DNA from: Uranotaenia lowii
Lineage: Eukaryota > Arthropoda > Insecta > Diptera > Culicidae
Direction: 5' to 3'
Length of the DNA stretch: 64,000 bases
Assembly: GCF_029784155.1 (NCBI RefSeq)
Contig: NC_073691.1
Coordinates: forward strand, 58,700,217-58,764,216
Numbering within the stretch: the stretch's first letter is position 1; each line of letters opens with the position of its first letter. The translations under genes were made by a program, and so were the position numbers. The notes under the pieces are model-generated. The model was not told the DNA's origin. It did not search any database and saw only the letters and a program-made list of their open reading frames with translations. Below, in pieces: positions 1 through 12,246 of this stretch.

Positions 1-38
1 AAGTTCATTATTGGAGTATAGTCTGATTTGTGGGTGTA

Positions 39-190
39 TCAATGTCAGATCATGAAGATTTCACTACCAAGTGTTTCAGAAATTGATACCAAAATCTTTA
101 AGTTTGTGTGCCCAATCTTCCCAACAACATTTTACAGATATCATTGCCGAATCTAGCAGATGTCTGGCCTATCTACCAAATACCAATGCC
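39..190. repeat. diverged direct repeat, copy 1
   Basis: This stretch aligns by eye with 2241-2395 in the same orientation. Shared landmarks include CAATGYCARATCATGA near the start and AGATATCATTGCCG about 100 bases later. The pair flanks the transposon region at 0.5-1.8 kb. No coding potential is visible. It is probably a dispersed repeat of unknown class. Confidence 0.55.
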
Positions 191-299
191 ATATCTATAA
201 CAAATCGGTACCTAATCTTCTATGTACCCAGCATTGAGCATTGAAAGTTTACAAAATGCTGAATAGAAAGTACACGAGAGAAGTTAAAATGAGTCCCCT

Positions 300-455
300 G
301 GCTTGTTTAAGTAGGGTGGTCCAAAAATAGGATTATGTTTTCGATTCAAAACCTTGGGAACTGAAATCGTTCCTTGGCCTGCTAGATGGCCCCAGTATTG
401 TAACTTCAAACGAAAATCTGGTTTGATACCGAAAAATGTTTCGTACTGCTTTAAA
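300..455. repeat. dispersed repeat, copy 1 (partner near 39.6 kb)
   Basis: Shares GGTCCAAAAATAG and, about 50 bases on, TCGTTCCTTGGCC with 39600-39705 in the same order and spacing. Both copies end in AT-rich sequence. The class is unknown and no open frame is seen. Confidence 0.5.
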
Positions 456-515
456 AATGCAAACAATTTAGAAAAGGTTTCAGAACTTTTTTCAAAATAT
501 TTACAAAATGCATAA

Positions 516-1660
516 AGGGTGATACGGTCAAAATTTGGTCAAGGGAAAACGCGTGTAGATCGGTGAAATCGTTTATTTAAAAAATCATATTGAATTTCTT
601 TTTCTAGTTTAATCAGTATAAAATACAGGAAAAATATTCAGTTAGGCTTCCGCTTTTCCAAATCCGAATTGCCGGGCCTTACGCTTAACCCTTGCATCAG
701 ATTTTGTACAGCCACCTTGTTCACCTTCTTTGCCGCAGAAAGCCAGTTTGCCTTGAACTGCTGCTCGGTCTTAGCAGTTTTTTTGGTCTTCTTTAGGTTT
801 CGCTTGACAATAGCCCAGTATTTCTCAATTGGGCGGAGCTCTGGCGTGTTGGGAGGGTTCTTGTCCTTGGGAACACCCTGCACGTTGTTGGCGGCGTACC
901 ACCCCATGGCCTTTTTACCGTAATGGCAAGATGCCAAATCCGGCCAAAACAGTACGGAACAACCGTGTTTCTTCAGGAAAGGCAGCAGACGTTTATTCAA
1001 ACACTCTTTCACGTAAATTTCTTGGTTGACAGTCCCGGAAGCTATGAAAATGCTGCTTTTCAAGCCACAGGTACAGATGGCTTGCCAAACCAGATATTTC
1101 TTCGCGAACTTTGACAGTTTCATGTGCTTGAAAATATCTGCTACCTATCCCCTTCCTTTTGCCGTATAAAACTCCTGTCCCGGAAGCTGCTTGTAGTCGG
1201 CTTTGACGTAGGTTTCGTCGTCCATTACCACGCAGTCAAACTTCGTCAGCATCGTCGTGTACAGCCTCCGGGATCGCGCTTTGGCCGTCGTATTTTGTTT
1301 ATCATCGCGATTTGGAGTCACTACCTTCTTGTAAGTCGATAGTCCGGCTCGTTTTTTGGCTCGATGCACGGTTGTAGACGATACACCCAGCTTATTTGCG
1401 GCATCTCGGAGAGAAAGGTTTGGATTTCGCTTGAAACTACCGGCAACTCTCTTTGTCGTCTCAGCGGCTTCCGGTTTTCTATATCCCCCGATCCAGACTC
1501 CCTGGCTGTCGACAAACGTTCCCCAAACACTTTAATTACATTTGTAACGGTTGATTTGGCAACTTCTAGCGATTTAGCCAGCTTTGCGTACGAGTAGCTC
1601 GGATTTTCGCGATGCGCGAGCAAAATGGATACATCCATACCTCATTCAAAGAAACCAATA
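516..1660 (-). mobile_element. ITmD37E-type (IS630-Tc1-mariner) DNA transposon, one end lost
   Basis: The left end reads AGGGTGATACGGTCAAAATT just after a TA, which fits TA-targeting transposons of this superfamily. The interior encodes a D37E transposase on the minus strand. The matching right end is not found. Just beyond the transposase N-terminus (about 1640) the sequence becomes a non-LTR RT fragment on the other strand, so the 5' part of the transposon has been replaced or truncated. Confidence 0.75.
638..1638 (-). pseudogene. D37E mariner-type transposase, frameshifted and with one nonsense codon
   Basis: This is a relic of a cut-and-paste transposase that would act at TA sites. The N-terminal part has helix-turn-helix-like sequence (about 1540-1610 and 1370-1420). 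The first catalytic Asp lies in VMDDETY (about 1222). The second lies in FWPDLAS and the final Glu in RPIEKYW; I count 37 residues between these two, the D37E signature. The N-terminal frame shifts near 1485-1490. From there one frame runs on through a TAG at 1145-1147, which replaces a codon between KGRG and VADIFKH, to the stop at 638. Two lesions suggest moderate age. It cannot make an active enzyme as it stands. Confidence 0.85.
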
Positions 1661-1772
1661 CGTGAAGTTAGGGAACGTCAGGTCCGATACTTCCTTGATT
1701 AACAGTGGTGTACCACAAGGGAGTCATTTGGCCCCCCTTCTTTTCATCACTGTTATGATTGAGTTTCCCGAA
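1636..1772 (+). pseudogene. non-LTR reverse transcriptase fragment
   Basis: A short frame contains SGVPQGSHLAPLLF, the conserved RT block just before the catalytic domain in jockey-superfamily LINEs, preceded by LIQRNQYVKLGNV. Only about 45 residues are recognisable, with no catalytic ADD and no flanking domains. It abuts the truncated D37E transposon. It resembles the LINE family at 24.2 and 33.6 kb but could be a different family. Confidence 0.7.
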
Positions 1773-1775
1773 TTA

Positions 1776-2240
1776 TCAATATGGGTGTGCTGTTTTTTTC
1801 ATCTCTCGGCTTGCATTTCAAAAACTTTTGAATCACTGCACGAAACACCGTGAAATGATTACCACTAATAGAGGGCGTATATGTTAAAAAACTACTGTAA
1901 ATGATTTTTAGCAGCGGTCACTTTCGCTGCCGCTGCAACCCAATAAGTGATTCCGGATACTAACTAAACGAAGCCTTAGATTCGCTCAAAAATCATAGAA
2001 AATCACTCGACGTATGGTTTCTGCAAGATTTGGTTAGTGGAAGGTATTATTCGCCGTATATGCTTTCCTCGATATCGCTCAAAGAAGGACGCAGTAGTTT
2101 GCCCAGCGTGATGCCGTTCCAGGATTTTTTTTAAATCGCAAATTATCTTCTTTAATATATCAACGCGCTAAAGCTATCGACGCCGAGTCCTCAAAATATC
2201 AGCACAAACACTAGAAAAAATAATGATAAATTTCACGGAT
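1776..2240. other. no recognised feature
   Basis: Mixed-composition DNA without a long open frame. It contains a small CGCTGCCGCTGC run near 1930. Nothing here could be assigned. Confidence 0.4.
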
Positions 2241-2395
2241 CTCAATGCCAAATCATGAGAGTTTCAGTTTCAAATAGTTCAGAAATGTTTACCAAAATAT
2301 TCTTGATCTTTTAACTTTTGCTGCTAAAACTTCCAAATCACATCTTAAAGATATCATTGCCGTTTCTCTAACACATATCAAATGCCTTTTTTCCA
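2241..2395. repeat. diverged direct repeat, copy 2
   Basis: Partner of 39-190, in the same orientation and with the same landmark order but with many substitutions. AT-rich sequence with low complexity follows. Confidence 0.55.
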
Positions 2396-2507
2396 ATATA
2401 CTTACTGATTTAAAAAAATCCAAACGTGACAGTCAAAAATTCAAAATATGAATGCTGAACCTTCGAAAATTCATGATCTCAATGCCAGATTTACAAAACT
2501 CCAAAGC

Positions 2508-2605
2508 CTCAGACTTAAGACTAAAGAATTGAGACCTGAGGCCTGGGACACAAGACTTGGAACACAAGACCTGAATCACAAGACCTACATGAGACCTGTG
2601 TAGCG
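2508..2605. repeat. degenerate AGACCTGAGA minisatellite
   Basis: Roughly 10-base units with the theme AGACYTGARAC recur (AGACTTAAGAC, GAGACCTGAGG, AAGACCTGAATC, AAGACCTACATG). A related array lies at 5935-6000. Probably neutral simple-sequence DNA. Confidence 0.65.
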
Positions 2606-2968
2606 TTATAATTAGGAATTAGTGGATGTTTAATTTTGAGTTTGATTGGGTTCATTTGAGTCAAAATTCAGTGTTAAGATTTAATAGTGTGGAATGTCAA
2701 ACACGCACAAATAGAGAAGTAAACAAAAGCAAAATAACATCGTGGCCCGAAAAGGTGCTAAATTGTGAGGTACAATTCGTTTTTGCTTCCATCCATTCTT
2801 TCGTGCCATCCGTTCATCCAAAAGCTGATTACAGGTGAACGAAAAAAAGTCGGTTAGCACAAATCGGACGTTAATACTTTCCAACTCCTAGGCAACGATA
2901 GAGTTGAAGGCGACAATATCCTGCCACAACGGTTCATGGCCCATCCGAACAAAGCGGAAGGTAGAACC
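2606..2968. other. no gene assigned; left flank of the 3.0-5.5 kb element
   Basis: Contains short open stretches but no recognisable protein. The last ~80 bases are GC-richer than the surroundings, as is the sequence just after 5490. They may originally have been contiguous before the element inserted. Confidence 0.35.
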
Positions 2969-3263
2969 ACACACAAAATTTCTGAGGCCGGAATTTAGCA
3001 AAATTTTGCTCAAATTTGACCAGCTAAATACTTAGCAATCAAATTAGCATTTTTTTTTTACTAAAATTTTAGCAAAATAGTCAAAAGTGTCCAGACTAAA
3101 TTTTTACTAATTTTATAGCAAAAAAAAACGTTGTTTGCTGAAATTTTAGCAACATTTTTTTAACGTTTGCTAGAATTTGAGTTAAAATTAAATTTAAAAT
3201 ACCCGTTGATTTCTTTCCAATAATTGAAAATAAAAACTACTTTATTTGAACTATTATCTGTAA

Positions 3264-3269
3264 TTTATT
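3264..3269 (-). promoter_or_regulatory. candidate polyadenylation signal AATAAA
   Basis: AATAAA on the minus strand, about 210 bases after the stop of the four-exon frame and just inside the element's subterminal repeats. Such a hexamer is common by chance in AT-rich DNA; its position is what makes it of interest. Confidence 0.4.
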
Positions 3270-3478
3270 TTCGATTATATTGCTGCTCCGTGGGATATGT
3301 GCTTCCATTGCCAGTATAATTTTCACTATTTCTTTGGAGTACAACTGAAGAACGGTGTGACAGTTGTACACCCGAAGCGCAAGCATTATAATTGTGGTAA
3401 AGCATAAGTGAGTCTACCTCAAACAGCACTTGAGTAAACCAAGGAGTTTACACTTGTATTCCCATTCCCGGAACGACC

Positions 3479-5024
3479 TCATTGTGCCCGATTAGTTTTC
3501 TGATATTCAATCAGCAAATCTGAAAAACAAAGTTAAAGAGAGAATAAAATTCTTTTGAACAAAACGACACACTAACGAAGAACAATAATCTTACCATAAA
3601 AAGCTACACATTCAAATTTAAAAATGTTCATAAGAAAAATAAAAAAAATACATTATGACTATGATTTGAAATTCAGTTAAAATTGTGGAGCAGATAAAGG
3701 AATTTGTACTACGATTTAAAAAAAATCGAAATCCGAGGTTCGTAGTCAGGTTGAAGAACTTGAAAACCTGAATTCTAAAAAAAAATGCTCAACAACACCA
3801 CACACATGACGAAGTTTTTCCTGTCACCAATCCAATTGTTAACAATAGGCAACGAATGCATCGACAAACAAGATTAGTTCATGCAGTAACAATTATTGAT
3901 AGGCACAAAAAGCATCTAGGATATAAATAGGATTAATTGAATGATACTGTTTCAAATGGGATTAAAAGCAGCACTACCTCTTTGAAACAAAACAAATAAA
4001 AAATCTCAGAAAATACTTTTATAGTAGGTGATGCTTAAGGTTTAATTTTATATGTTGACTCAATTTTTTTGTGATTTTGTCAGTCAGAGGAGTATATCTC
4101 TTGTTTAATGGTATCACATGATATCTTTACATTTTTACTGATGTCTGATCACTAAAATATCATTATTTCATTTGAAATTTAACTTTTAGCTCATGATTCA
4201 GACTTCATGGTTAAATTGAATCATTTTAAATAAAGAAGTTACAAAAAAAAAAGTAGTCAGATTACATGTTCAGGGTTAGATTATGTTTTAAAGTTAAATT
4301 CAGTTTTCAAGTAAAATTTAAATTCTCACCAATTTAAAAGTAAAATAAGAATCCGATTTCAAAAGTAGATTGACGACTAAGATTCACATTTAAATTTTAA
4401 ATTTGATGCTTCAGAATCAAATAATTACAATTAAACTTTTCTTATTCATTCATTTAGGTTAAAAAAATCAATCTTCTAGGTACATCAACTCACAAAAATA
4501 AACAAATATTAAAGTGTACTCACCCGCCAATACAGCGATCAATGAATAACCCAAGCTGTCCAAACACCTGGAAAAATTAAAAAAAAAAACCCTTAAAGTG
4601 TTTTCTTTCAAATTAATTTTGAAATTTAATTTGTCATCTAATAAGAGGAAACTTTTTTTTTAAACTTTTCCCTTTTCATGCCATGTAAAGTGCTCACCTT
4701 ACAAGTGGTGGAGGCCGCTGCAGTCCTCTTCGTTTCGATAACGGTGCTCGTGCGCCAGTCATCAAATCGAGTGCCAAAATCCAAACTTTCCTTCCCGAAC
4801 AATGAGATCCGGGCCGAGCGGCGCGGGATCTTCCTGCTGCATCTGACATTATCATACTCCTATTAATTTCGGTAATCTTTTTAACAAATATTTGGAAACT
4901 TACCGCAACCACCAACTTCCTTTGCCTTGTGCGAACCTAGCTCCAACGATAACCTGATAAATCTGGGGTGTGGGACAACTCCTGTTAGTTGCTCATCGAG
5001 CCACCGTCCATATTCATCAATCAT
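3479..5024 (-). CDS. predicted four-exon gene, 116 aa, unknown function
   Basis: Exons at 5024-4904, 4842-4698, 4567-4524 and 3519-3479 (TGA at 3481-3479) join in frame. The introns are 61, 130 and 1004 nt, each GT...CAG; the donors are GTAAGT, GTGAGC and GTGAGT. The start ATG reads MIDEYGRWLDEQ. The second exon is Arg/Pro-rich (GRSRAARPG, KRRGLQRPPP) around a hydrophobic patch VWILALDLM. The third gives a short hydrophobic stretch (SLIAVLA). A possible upstream exon ends at 5226 and splices to 5157. That leader carries its own 29-codon frame (ATG 5262-5260) that stops before the main ATG. An AATAAA on this strand at 3269-3264 could end the transcript. I recognise no family. It could be a leftover of the element's ancestral gene, a captured host gene, or chance; three in-frame canonical junctions make chance less likely. 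Confidence 0.45.
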
Positions 5025-5490
5025 CCGGATGGCAGAGGGACGGGACGAGAGTTCCGGTTACGCACACTAAAACCCTCGGAAGTTGTCGTATTTTTTTTCG
5101 TTGGCTATTCAGATGCGACTAGATCCGTAAAACTTATTATTGGGGAAACATTAGAACCTGAAAAATAACAAAATATATGTTGTGTTACGATTATAAACAA
5201 TTAAATGTATCTAAATTTCGCTCACCAACATAATTTGGGAAAACGCGTACAAAACCATCCATCTTTTATTTTCGAACCGAAAAGAAAAACAAAACAACTA
5301 ACAAATTGATCGCGGTTTGAGTCCGTGCTACTGTAAATGCTAAAACAGTAGCAAATGGGTTTTTTTTACTCAAGTTGAGCAATTTTCATGACGGAATGAG
5401 AAATTGCTAACTCAATAATAAAAACAGTTTTTTGCTAACGGAAAGTAATGGCTGATTTTTGCTAAGTGGAGCCTCGAAAGTTTTGTGTGC

Positions 5491-7020
5491 AGCTTACGAA
5501 TACCGACCCGATGCTGCAGAAATTCTTGAGAAACAGCGCACCCATGTTTGTTTTTCTATAAGGCCGTTGTTTAAGATCTGGAATAGCTTTTTTGTGAGCC
5601 GATCAGACATCACATGGCCAAGCCGGAAGAAGACATTGAAGTGCTCCGGGCAATAACCTCGTGCCTGTTGAGCAGTGCAGCCAGGAAGAGCTGCCAGATT
5701 ATGTGATACCCAGGAAACCGAGCTATGATACGAATTTTGCGTTTTGGATATTGTCTTCGTAAATTGCGGTAGAAAACGGGCCAGTGGGTAGACCTTACGT
5801 TAAGATAGCTTAGGTTTTTAATACATCGTAAGAGTAATTTGTGATTACTGCTACAAAGTTTTGGGTTTTGCGTGTTTTTGTTTTGGATAAAAGTTAGCCG
5901 TGCAGCACACAGTGAAAGTCAGTGGTGCTCAACTTGTTTCACCTGGGACACAGATCTTGAGACATCAGACATGAAACCTGAGATCTGGGATCTGAGATAG
6001 TACCCCTTCCCCGATTGATGTTTAGTGAACTCGTAACATAAGTCGGAAGCATTTTATCCGGAAGCTCCCTGTTAATTGGTTCAGTCTACTCCGACCATGG
6101 TCCGGTCTTCTGTTTTAGTTTTTGAGCTGACAAACCATAAATCTTTATGCTATACGACTTTCCGCCTGTCAAGACTTGCCAATCAGAATTCGCTCATCCT
6201 GGACTCGCAACTCGTTTGTGAAGCATTCCTGCACGATACGGTGATGTCATCTCACCGACTCATGTGGCCTGCCCGGCCTCGGAAAGCCATTTTTCACTAA
6301 GGATATCCCTCGACAGGGAAATACCCTTTTCCCCGTGAGATCCACTGCGGAGGAAATCTTGTCTTCAACCCGCAACTTCACTCGTAGGAAACGACACTTC
6401 TCGAACACACCCGAGTTACCCACAAGATCCACTACGTCGCGGGTCTTACATCGTTTGCGTTCTACTGCATGTCCCTTTGCAAGGCAAATATAGTCCTGGT
6501 CAGGGCTTGAGGCGATCCCTTTTTTCATCAGCAGTCAACACACTGGCTCAGTCAATTGCATGCATTCCTTTTTGTGCGGTCCTTCGCAAGCCATTCGTTT
6601 CAAACCCGACTGGGAGCATTCGTGTCGCATTCGTTCTTCCATCTCTCTTAGAAATCCTCTCTCGTTCAATTCGTCCTGCTTTGCTCAAACTCCATTCATG
6701 CTTCTACCGTCCACGGTCATTTTGCAGTCAAACGACTGCGAAAAAAACATTCACCTCAGCAGTCAAACCGCAGTCACTGAGTAGGTAGAAGTGAATATGC
6801 TTATTCGGTGCAGCAGTTCTGTGTGGAGTGCGAGTGACTTCTACATCTATTATATAAAATTCTCTTGTAACGGTGTTTGTAGTACTACTCCTCCGAAATG
6901 ACCCAAACGATTCGAATGAAATTATTTTTCGAATATTTTGTAGCCATGCGAATCGGTTTATATCGAATAAAAACAACACAAAGTAGCATCAATTGTCAGT
7001 AATTATTAAATTTGTAGTTT
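5491..7020. other. no gene assigned; includes a minisatellite scrap at 5935-6000
   Basis: Holds several GC-richer patches (5491-5760, 6070-6800) in an AT-rich setting and an AGACCTGAGA-type array at about 5935-6000. A 93-codon open stretch on the minus strand (6247-6528) has no recognisable motif. The patch at 6530-6790 is rich in CAGTCA and CATTCG words that also occur at 12.6-12.8 kb, which hints at a decayed dispersed repeat. Confidence 0.35.
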
Positions 7021-7039
7021 TTTGAATGAAATGAAAGTC

Positions 7040-7660
7040 ATGGCTTCCATTTTTTCGAGATTTTTTTTTCCTTTGGGCGGTTTGTTTTTCGTCTCCAAGG
7101 TCGAGGCGTCGCCACCTGACGTCGTTAGAAGATAGTAACTATGGCATAGCATACTGATCAGTGAGAATATTTTGGCGCGTATTTCTCAACCAAGCATATT
7201 TTCATTGCAAGTGGTGGCGATATGATGCCTTGATGTGATTTTTTTTTGTTCTTGATTCCTAGCTCATTTCTACAGCACATGGTTATGAATGACGCCTAGA
7301 TGTGAGTCAGATTGACATTTTGCCGATCGAATACAACAAATAAATTTTGTTTTGCCAAAATCTAAAATTGAAAAGTCAGGCATCCATTATTAGAAATTTT
7401 CTTTTCTTTGAGGGGTTTGTTTTCCGTCTCCATGGGCGAGGCGTCGCTAGCAAACGTCGTTGCAAGATAATAGTAACCAAGGCATACTGTTCATTGATCG
7501 CTGGAAAAATTTAAAAATTAGGCGCCTGTTTCACAACCAAGTACTTATATTTCTTATGCACGTGGCATGCAACCTAGATGTGTTTTTTTCCTTGCTTATT
7601 TTGTACACAGCACATGGTAATAAATGACGCCTAGATGTGACAAGGATTGATATTTTTAAA
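7040..7660. repeat. two-unit tandem duplication, ~345-bp period
   Basis: Units at about 7040-7320 and 7385-7660 share, in order, GGTTTGTTTTYCGTCTCCA, GCGAGGCGTCGC-like, ACGTCGTT, CAACCAAG, CAGCACATGGT and ATGACGCCTAGATGTGA. Divergence is substantial, so the duplication is old. No coding frame is conserved between the units. Confidence 0.75.
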
Positions 7661-9997
7661 CCATGTACCTAAACAATTTCAAATACTAAAACCATTTTTA
7701 ATTCGTGTTAATTTAAGAAGTAAATTGTTGTCCAAAAATATGAGTTTGGTAATGATAAATATGAAATAATGACACTTTGAGGACGTTTGAAAATAAGAAA
7801 TTGGGAAGCTTTACATTCAATTTCGTATAATCCAATACGCCTAGAACGCTAGACACATTAACTTAACAGGAGTCTGTTCTTTGAAATAGATTAGAAAGGA
7901 TTGAAGTTTTTAAAGGCAAAATGACCTTTTAAATTTTTTGCAAACGTAAGTTGAAATAATCTACTTTTCAATAACAAAAAGTGAGGATATGCATTCTCCG
8001 GAAGAACTTCCAATTAAGAAAGTAGACTAGAGCAAGGCAAACTTTCAATTTTTACAAAAAATGTATACATTATTTCTTCATCTAAAAGTTGTTGGGCCCA
8101 AAAAAACCATCTGATTAAATAAACTCAACACTTTTTTTTTAATCATTTATCAAAAAACTGTTTACACGTTTACTGTTTGTTTACACACAATTAAAGTACA
8201 AACTTAACATGAAATGTATGTTTTTGTTTTACATATTTTGGCTACATTGAAGAGACTTTTGATTCACTTTTTTGTTGAAAAGTTTTTTTGTGATTGATAT
8301 TCCAGGGGCAGCAGATTTTTATGATGAACTTTTAATATGAACTGAAAGTGTTAAAAGTTATATTAATTCCTGTAATTTCTTAGGTAGAATAAGTAAAAAC
8401 GCGCCATTCAGCAATGAAACATCAACAATTCAAGAATTTTATCTCCAAAACGCATCTGAAAAAGACCTATGTGTTTTCACTTGCCCCAATAAATGGGACA
8501 AATGTATACTTCGATATTTCTTTTTGTCAACATAACTAATTTTTTTTTGAAAATTTTTTTTTCAGAAAATTAAAAGTTGAACTTTGGCGATATTCGTTTG
8601 CATTTGCCCCGGTGTTACATTTTTTGAAATGAACTCATGAAACCATCGAAGCATGAACAGATTATTTCTTTTCGACCTATTAAATTTTAAAAACTCTGCT
8701 TTTCAATTAAATGTTATTAAATCTTAAAAATACTACATAATCCTAAATGAAATCGCAGATCACCACCAACAATGTTCAGAAAATTTTGAAATCAGAACAT
8801 CTAAATGCTTCAATTAAAATCTTTAAAATAATGGGAGAATTTATCTAAACATATGTTTTCCCCTTTTAAAAACCAATCGTTTCTTTGATTCATTGGGTTA
8901 AAGTTCAAAGGAATTATTTTGCATTTTTTGCTAGAATAAGTTCATTTGCAGTATACAAAATCGTCAGATTTATTGCCATGACAAATGCTGATTGGGAACA
9001 TTTTAAGTTGAAATGTGTAAAGTCTATAACTTAAGTATCAGGCGAAACTTTTTGGAAATGATTTTGGTGAAAATATGGATTTTAATTCAAACTGCTTCGA
9101 AGCATGAGGATGGTGAATAAAAAGCTGTTTGAAAATGGTTAGTAAAAAATCTTTTCTAATGTGTTTCATTTCTTCAGCTCTTAAAAAATACCATCCAAAG
9201 CTAATTGGGAATGCGCTGCGTTATTAAATATATCAATCATATCATATATCAAATATTCGGCAAATACTTCAAAAATTGTCCCGATATTCAAAATTCTATT
9301 TTAAAAACTGACTGTGTATTGACAATACACAGTCCAACTGGCCTGCTGTGTTTAGGAATGTGTTGATCAAAAAGTCGATCACGCTTCCTATACAGAGTAG
9401 TCTGTTGTACGGCAAAGGCGTACCACCACACTTTCATGCTTTCCAATAAGAATGCCCTAGACTTACAGTTTCAACACCTATCCAAACTTTATCCTACGAA
9501 GCTCATCTGATGCTTGCCTATCCGCCTATTCTTCATGCCTTTACAAATTCTTCTACCTAGCGTTTCATCTCGCCGCACGTGTCAATGAACATATTAAATT
9601 AATTATTTTAAAAAAGATTCATAAGCAATATATTCCAATAAATGAGAAATTTTTTTTTTCGGTTTAATCCTGAATGTGAACTCGAACAAAACGAAATAAA
9701 TCTACTAAATGGAATACAGCAAATGAAACAAACATATTATCAACATACAGTTATTTATGGAACAAGTTACAAAAATTGGATTTTAAAAGACCCGTTGAGT
9801 TAAAATTCTTAGGTTTAATTTTGATAGAATCAAGCGGGACGATTCGAGTAAAGGAAAAGAAGGGAAATGTAAAGAAAACTAGGAAAAATGGAAAATGGAC
9901 GCCAAGTTGAACATGGTAAGACGAAGTTTACCGGGTCTGCTAGTTATATGATAAAAATTAAAAAAAATGTCATTTTAATTTTTTCTTACTTTTTATA
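7661..9997. other. AT-rich DNA without recognised genes
   Basis: Long AT-rich sequence with no frame above background. A 25-base perfect palindrome centred at 9322 (arms GACTGTGTATTG / CAATACACAGTC) lies beside a GC-richer patch at 9330-9580 that I could not assign. Confidence 0.4.
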
Positions 9998-11201
<1,204 letters not shown>

Positions 11202-11370
11202 ATATTTAAAAGGTTTCATTATTTTTCAGTGTAAAATTTTCTATTCTTTAAAAACCAATTCTCTACAACGCGTCCGAAGACATGATTTTGGTGCAATGCA
11301 TTATGTAAATCATAGTGAATTATTTTTGGATTTATATTCGATGAAATTGCTGTTTTGAGTCTTTATCAAT

Positions 11371-12246
11371 GGTTATTAGACCGCTGCAAGCCTTGTATGA
11401 AAATTTCCAATTTTTAAATTTTTACACCTCCCTTAACTTTTTTTGGTTGTTTTTGCTACCAGAAATAGCAATACAATTTTTTGAAGCGATCCATCCAGTC
11501 TTGAATAAGCGCAACGAGTTTTAATGTTGTATGGAAATTTATATGGAAAAACAAAAGAAAAATATTAAAAAATCTCCTAGAGATGTACTGCGAGTTTCTA
11601 AAAATATAACTTTGGATGAAAAATATTGCTTGATTCTTGTTGTAACATTCATGTGAACAAAGCACAAACGTAACTTGTATCTCAGTAAAGATATTGAATG
11701 TTATACATTTTTTTTTGTTTCAAAATAATCTAATTGATTTTAACCTTTTTGACTGCTTAATTGAAAGCTGTGTAACCGTAGGATGAGAATAAAAATTCTC
11801 AAAAAAAAAATGTTTTGCAATTGCCAGAATTTTTGTTGATTTTTATAATCTTTGCAAAAACATTTCATGAAATTATGAAAAGCTCTAGCAAGTAAAGTCT
11901 GCCTTTTTAAGTACTTTTCAATGGATTCCGTTTTTTTTTTAATTTTGAAATGTTTATAACTTTTTTCATGAAATGCTTAGCTGCTTGTCATGTTAGCAAA
12001 AAATGAAGCTTGAGAATAGTTAAAACCAAAATTCAAAGACCGAGTTTATTTCGAGCTTATTTGAATTTTCTGGGCGATTTAATGTGCTTTTTTTCATACA
12101 AATTTCCATACAAAATTGAAACGCTTTGCGCTGATTCAGAAATCAACCAAATTATCTCAAATTTTGCACTGATGCTTGGTGGCCAAAAAGGCATCGAAAA
12201 AACATATGGGAGCAAAAAGTCGTTTTTGCAGCGGTCTAATGGTTAT
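11371..12246. mobile_element. fold-back / MITE-like element with diverged inverted arms
   Basis: ATTAGACCGCTGCAA at 11375-11389 is matched exactly by its complement at 12226-12240. Further in, the arms again match in opposite orientation: a TATGGAAATTTATATG-type block near 11530 pairs with one near 12100, next to GCGCAACGAG / CGCTTTGCGC words. The centre is AT-rich and non-coding. Confidence 0.6.

Larger units (their letters stand above)
2969..5490 (-). mobile_element. 2.5-kb element with imperfect inverted ends and TTAGCAA subterminal repeats, carrying a spliced gene
   Basis: The left end CACACAAAATTTCTGAGGC matches the reverse complement of the right end, CACACAAAACTTTCGAGGC, with a few differences. 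Inside both ends, multiple TTAGCAAA-like motifs recur (about 2996-3180 and 5335-5465), a layout seen in DNA transposons with subterminal binding sites. The interior holds a minus-strand exon series ending before an AATAAA. No transposase motif was recognised, and target duplication is unclear (possibly CA). It may be a deletion derivative, or a transposon that acquired a gene. Confidence 0.6.

Noticed and set aside
5491..5760. Host exon split by the 3.0-5.5 kb element
   Set aside because: Short open stretches on both sides (for example 5668-5760) were suggestive, but no continuous frame or recognisable protein could be supported.
6247..6528. 93-codon minus-strand frame
   Set aside because: No motif, no splice context and no neighbouring gene; treated as background or a decayed repeat.
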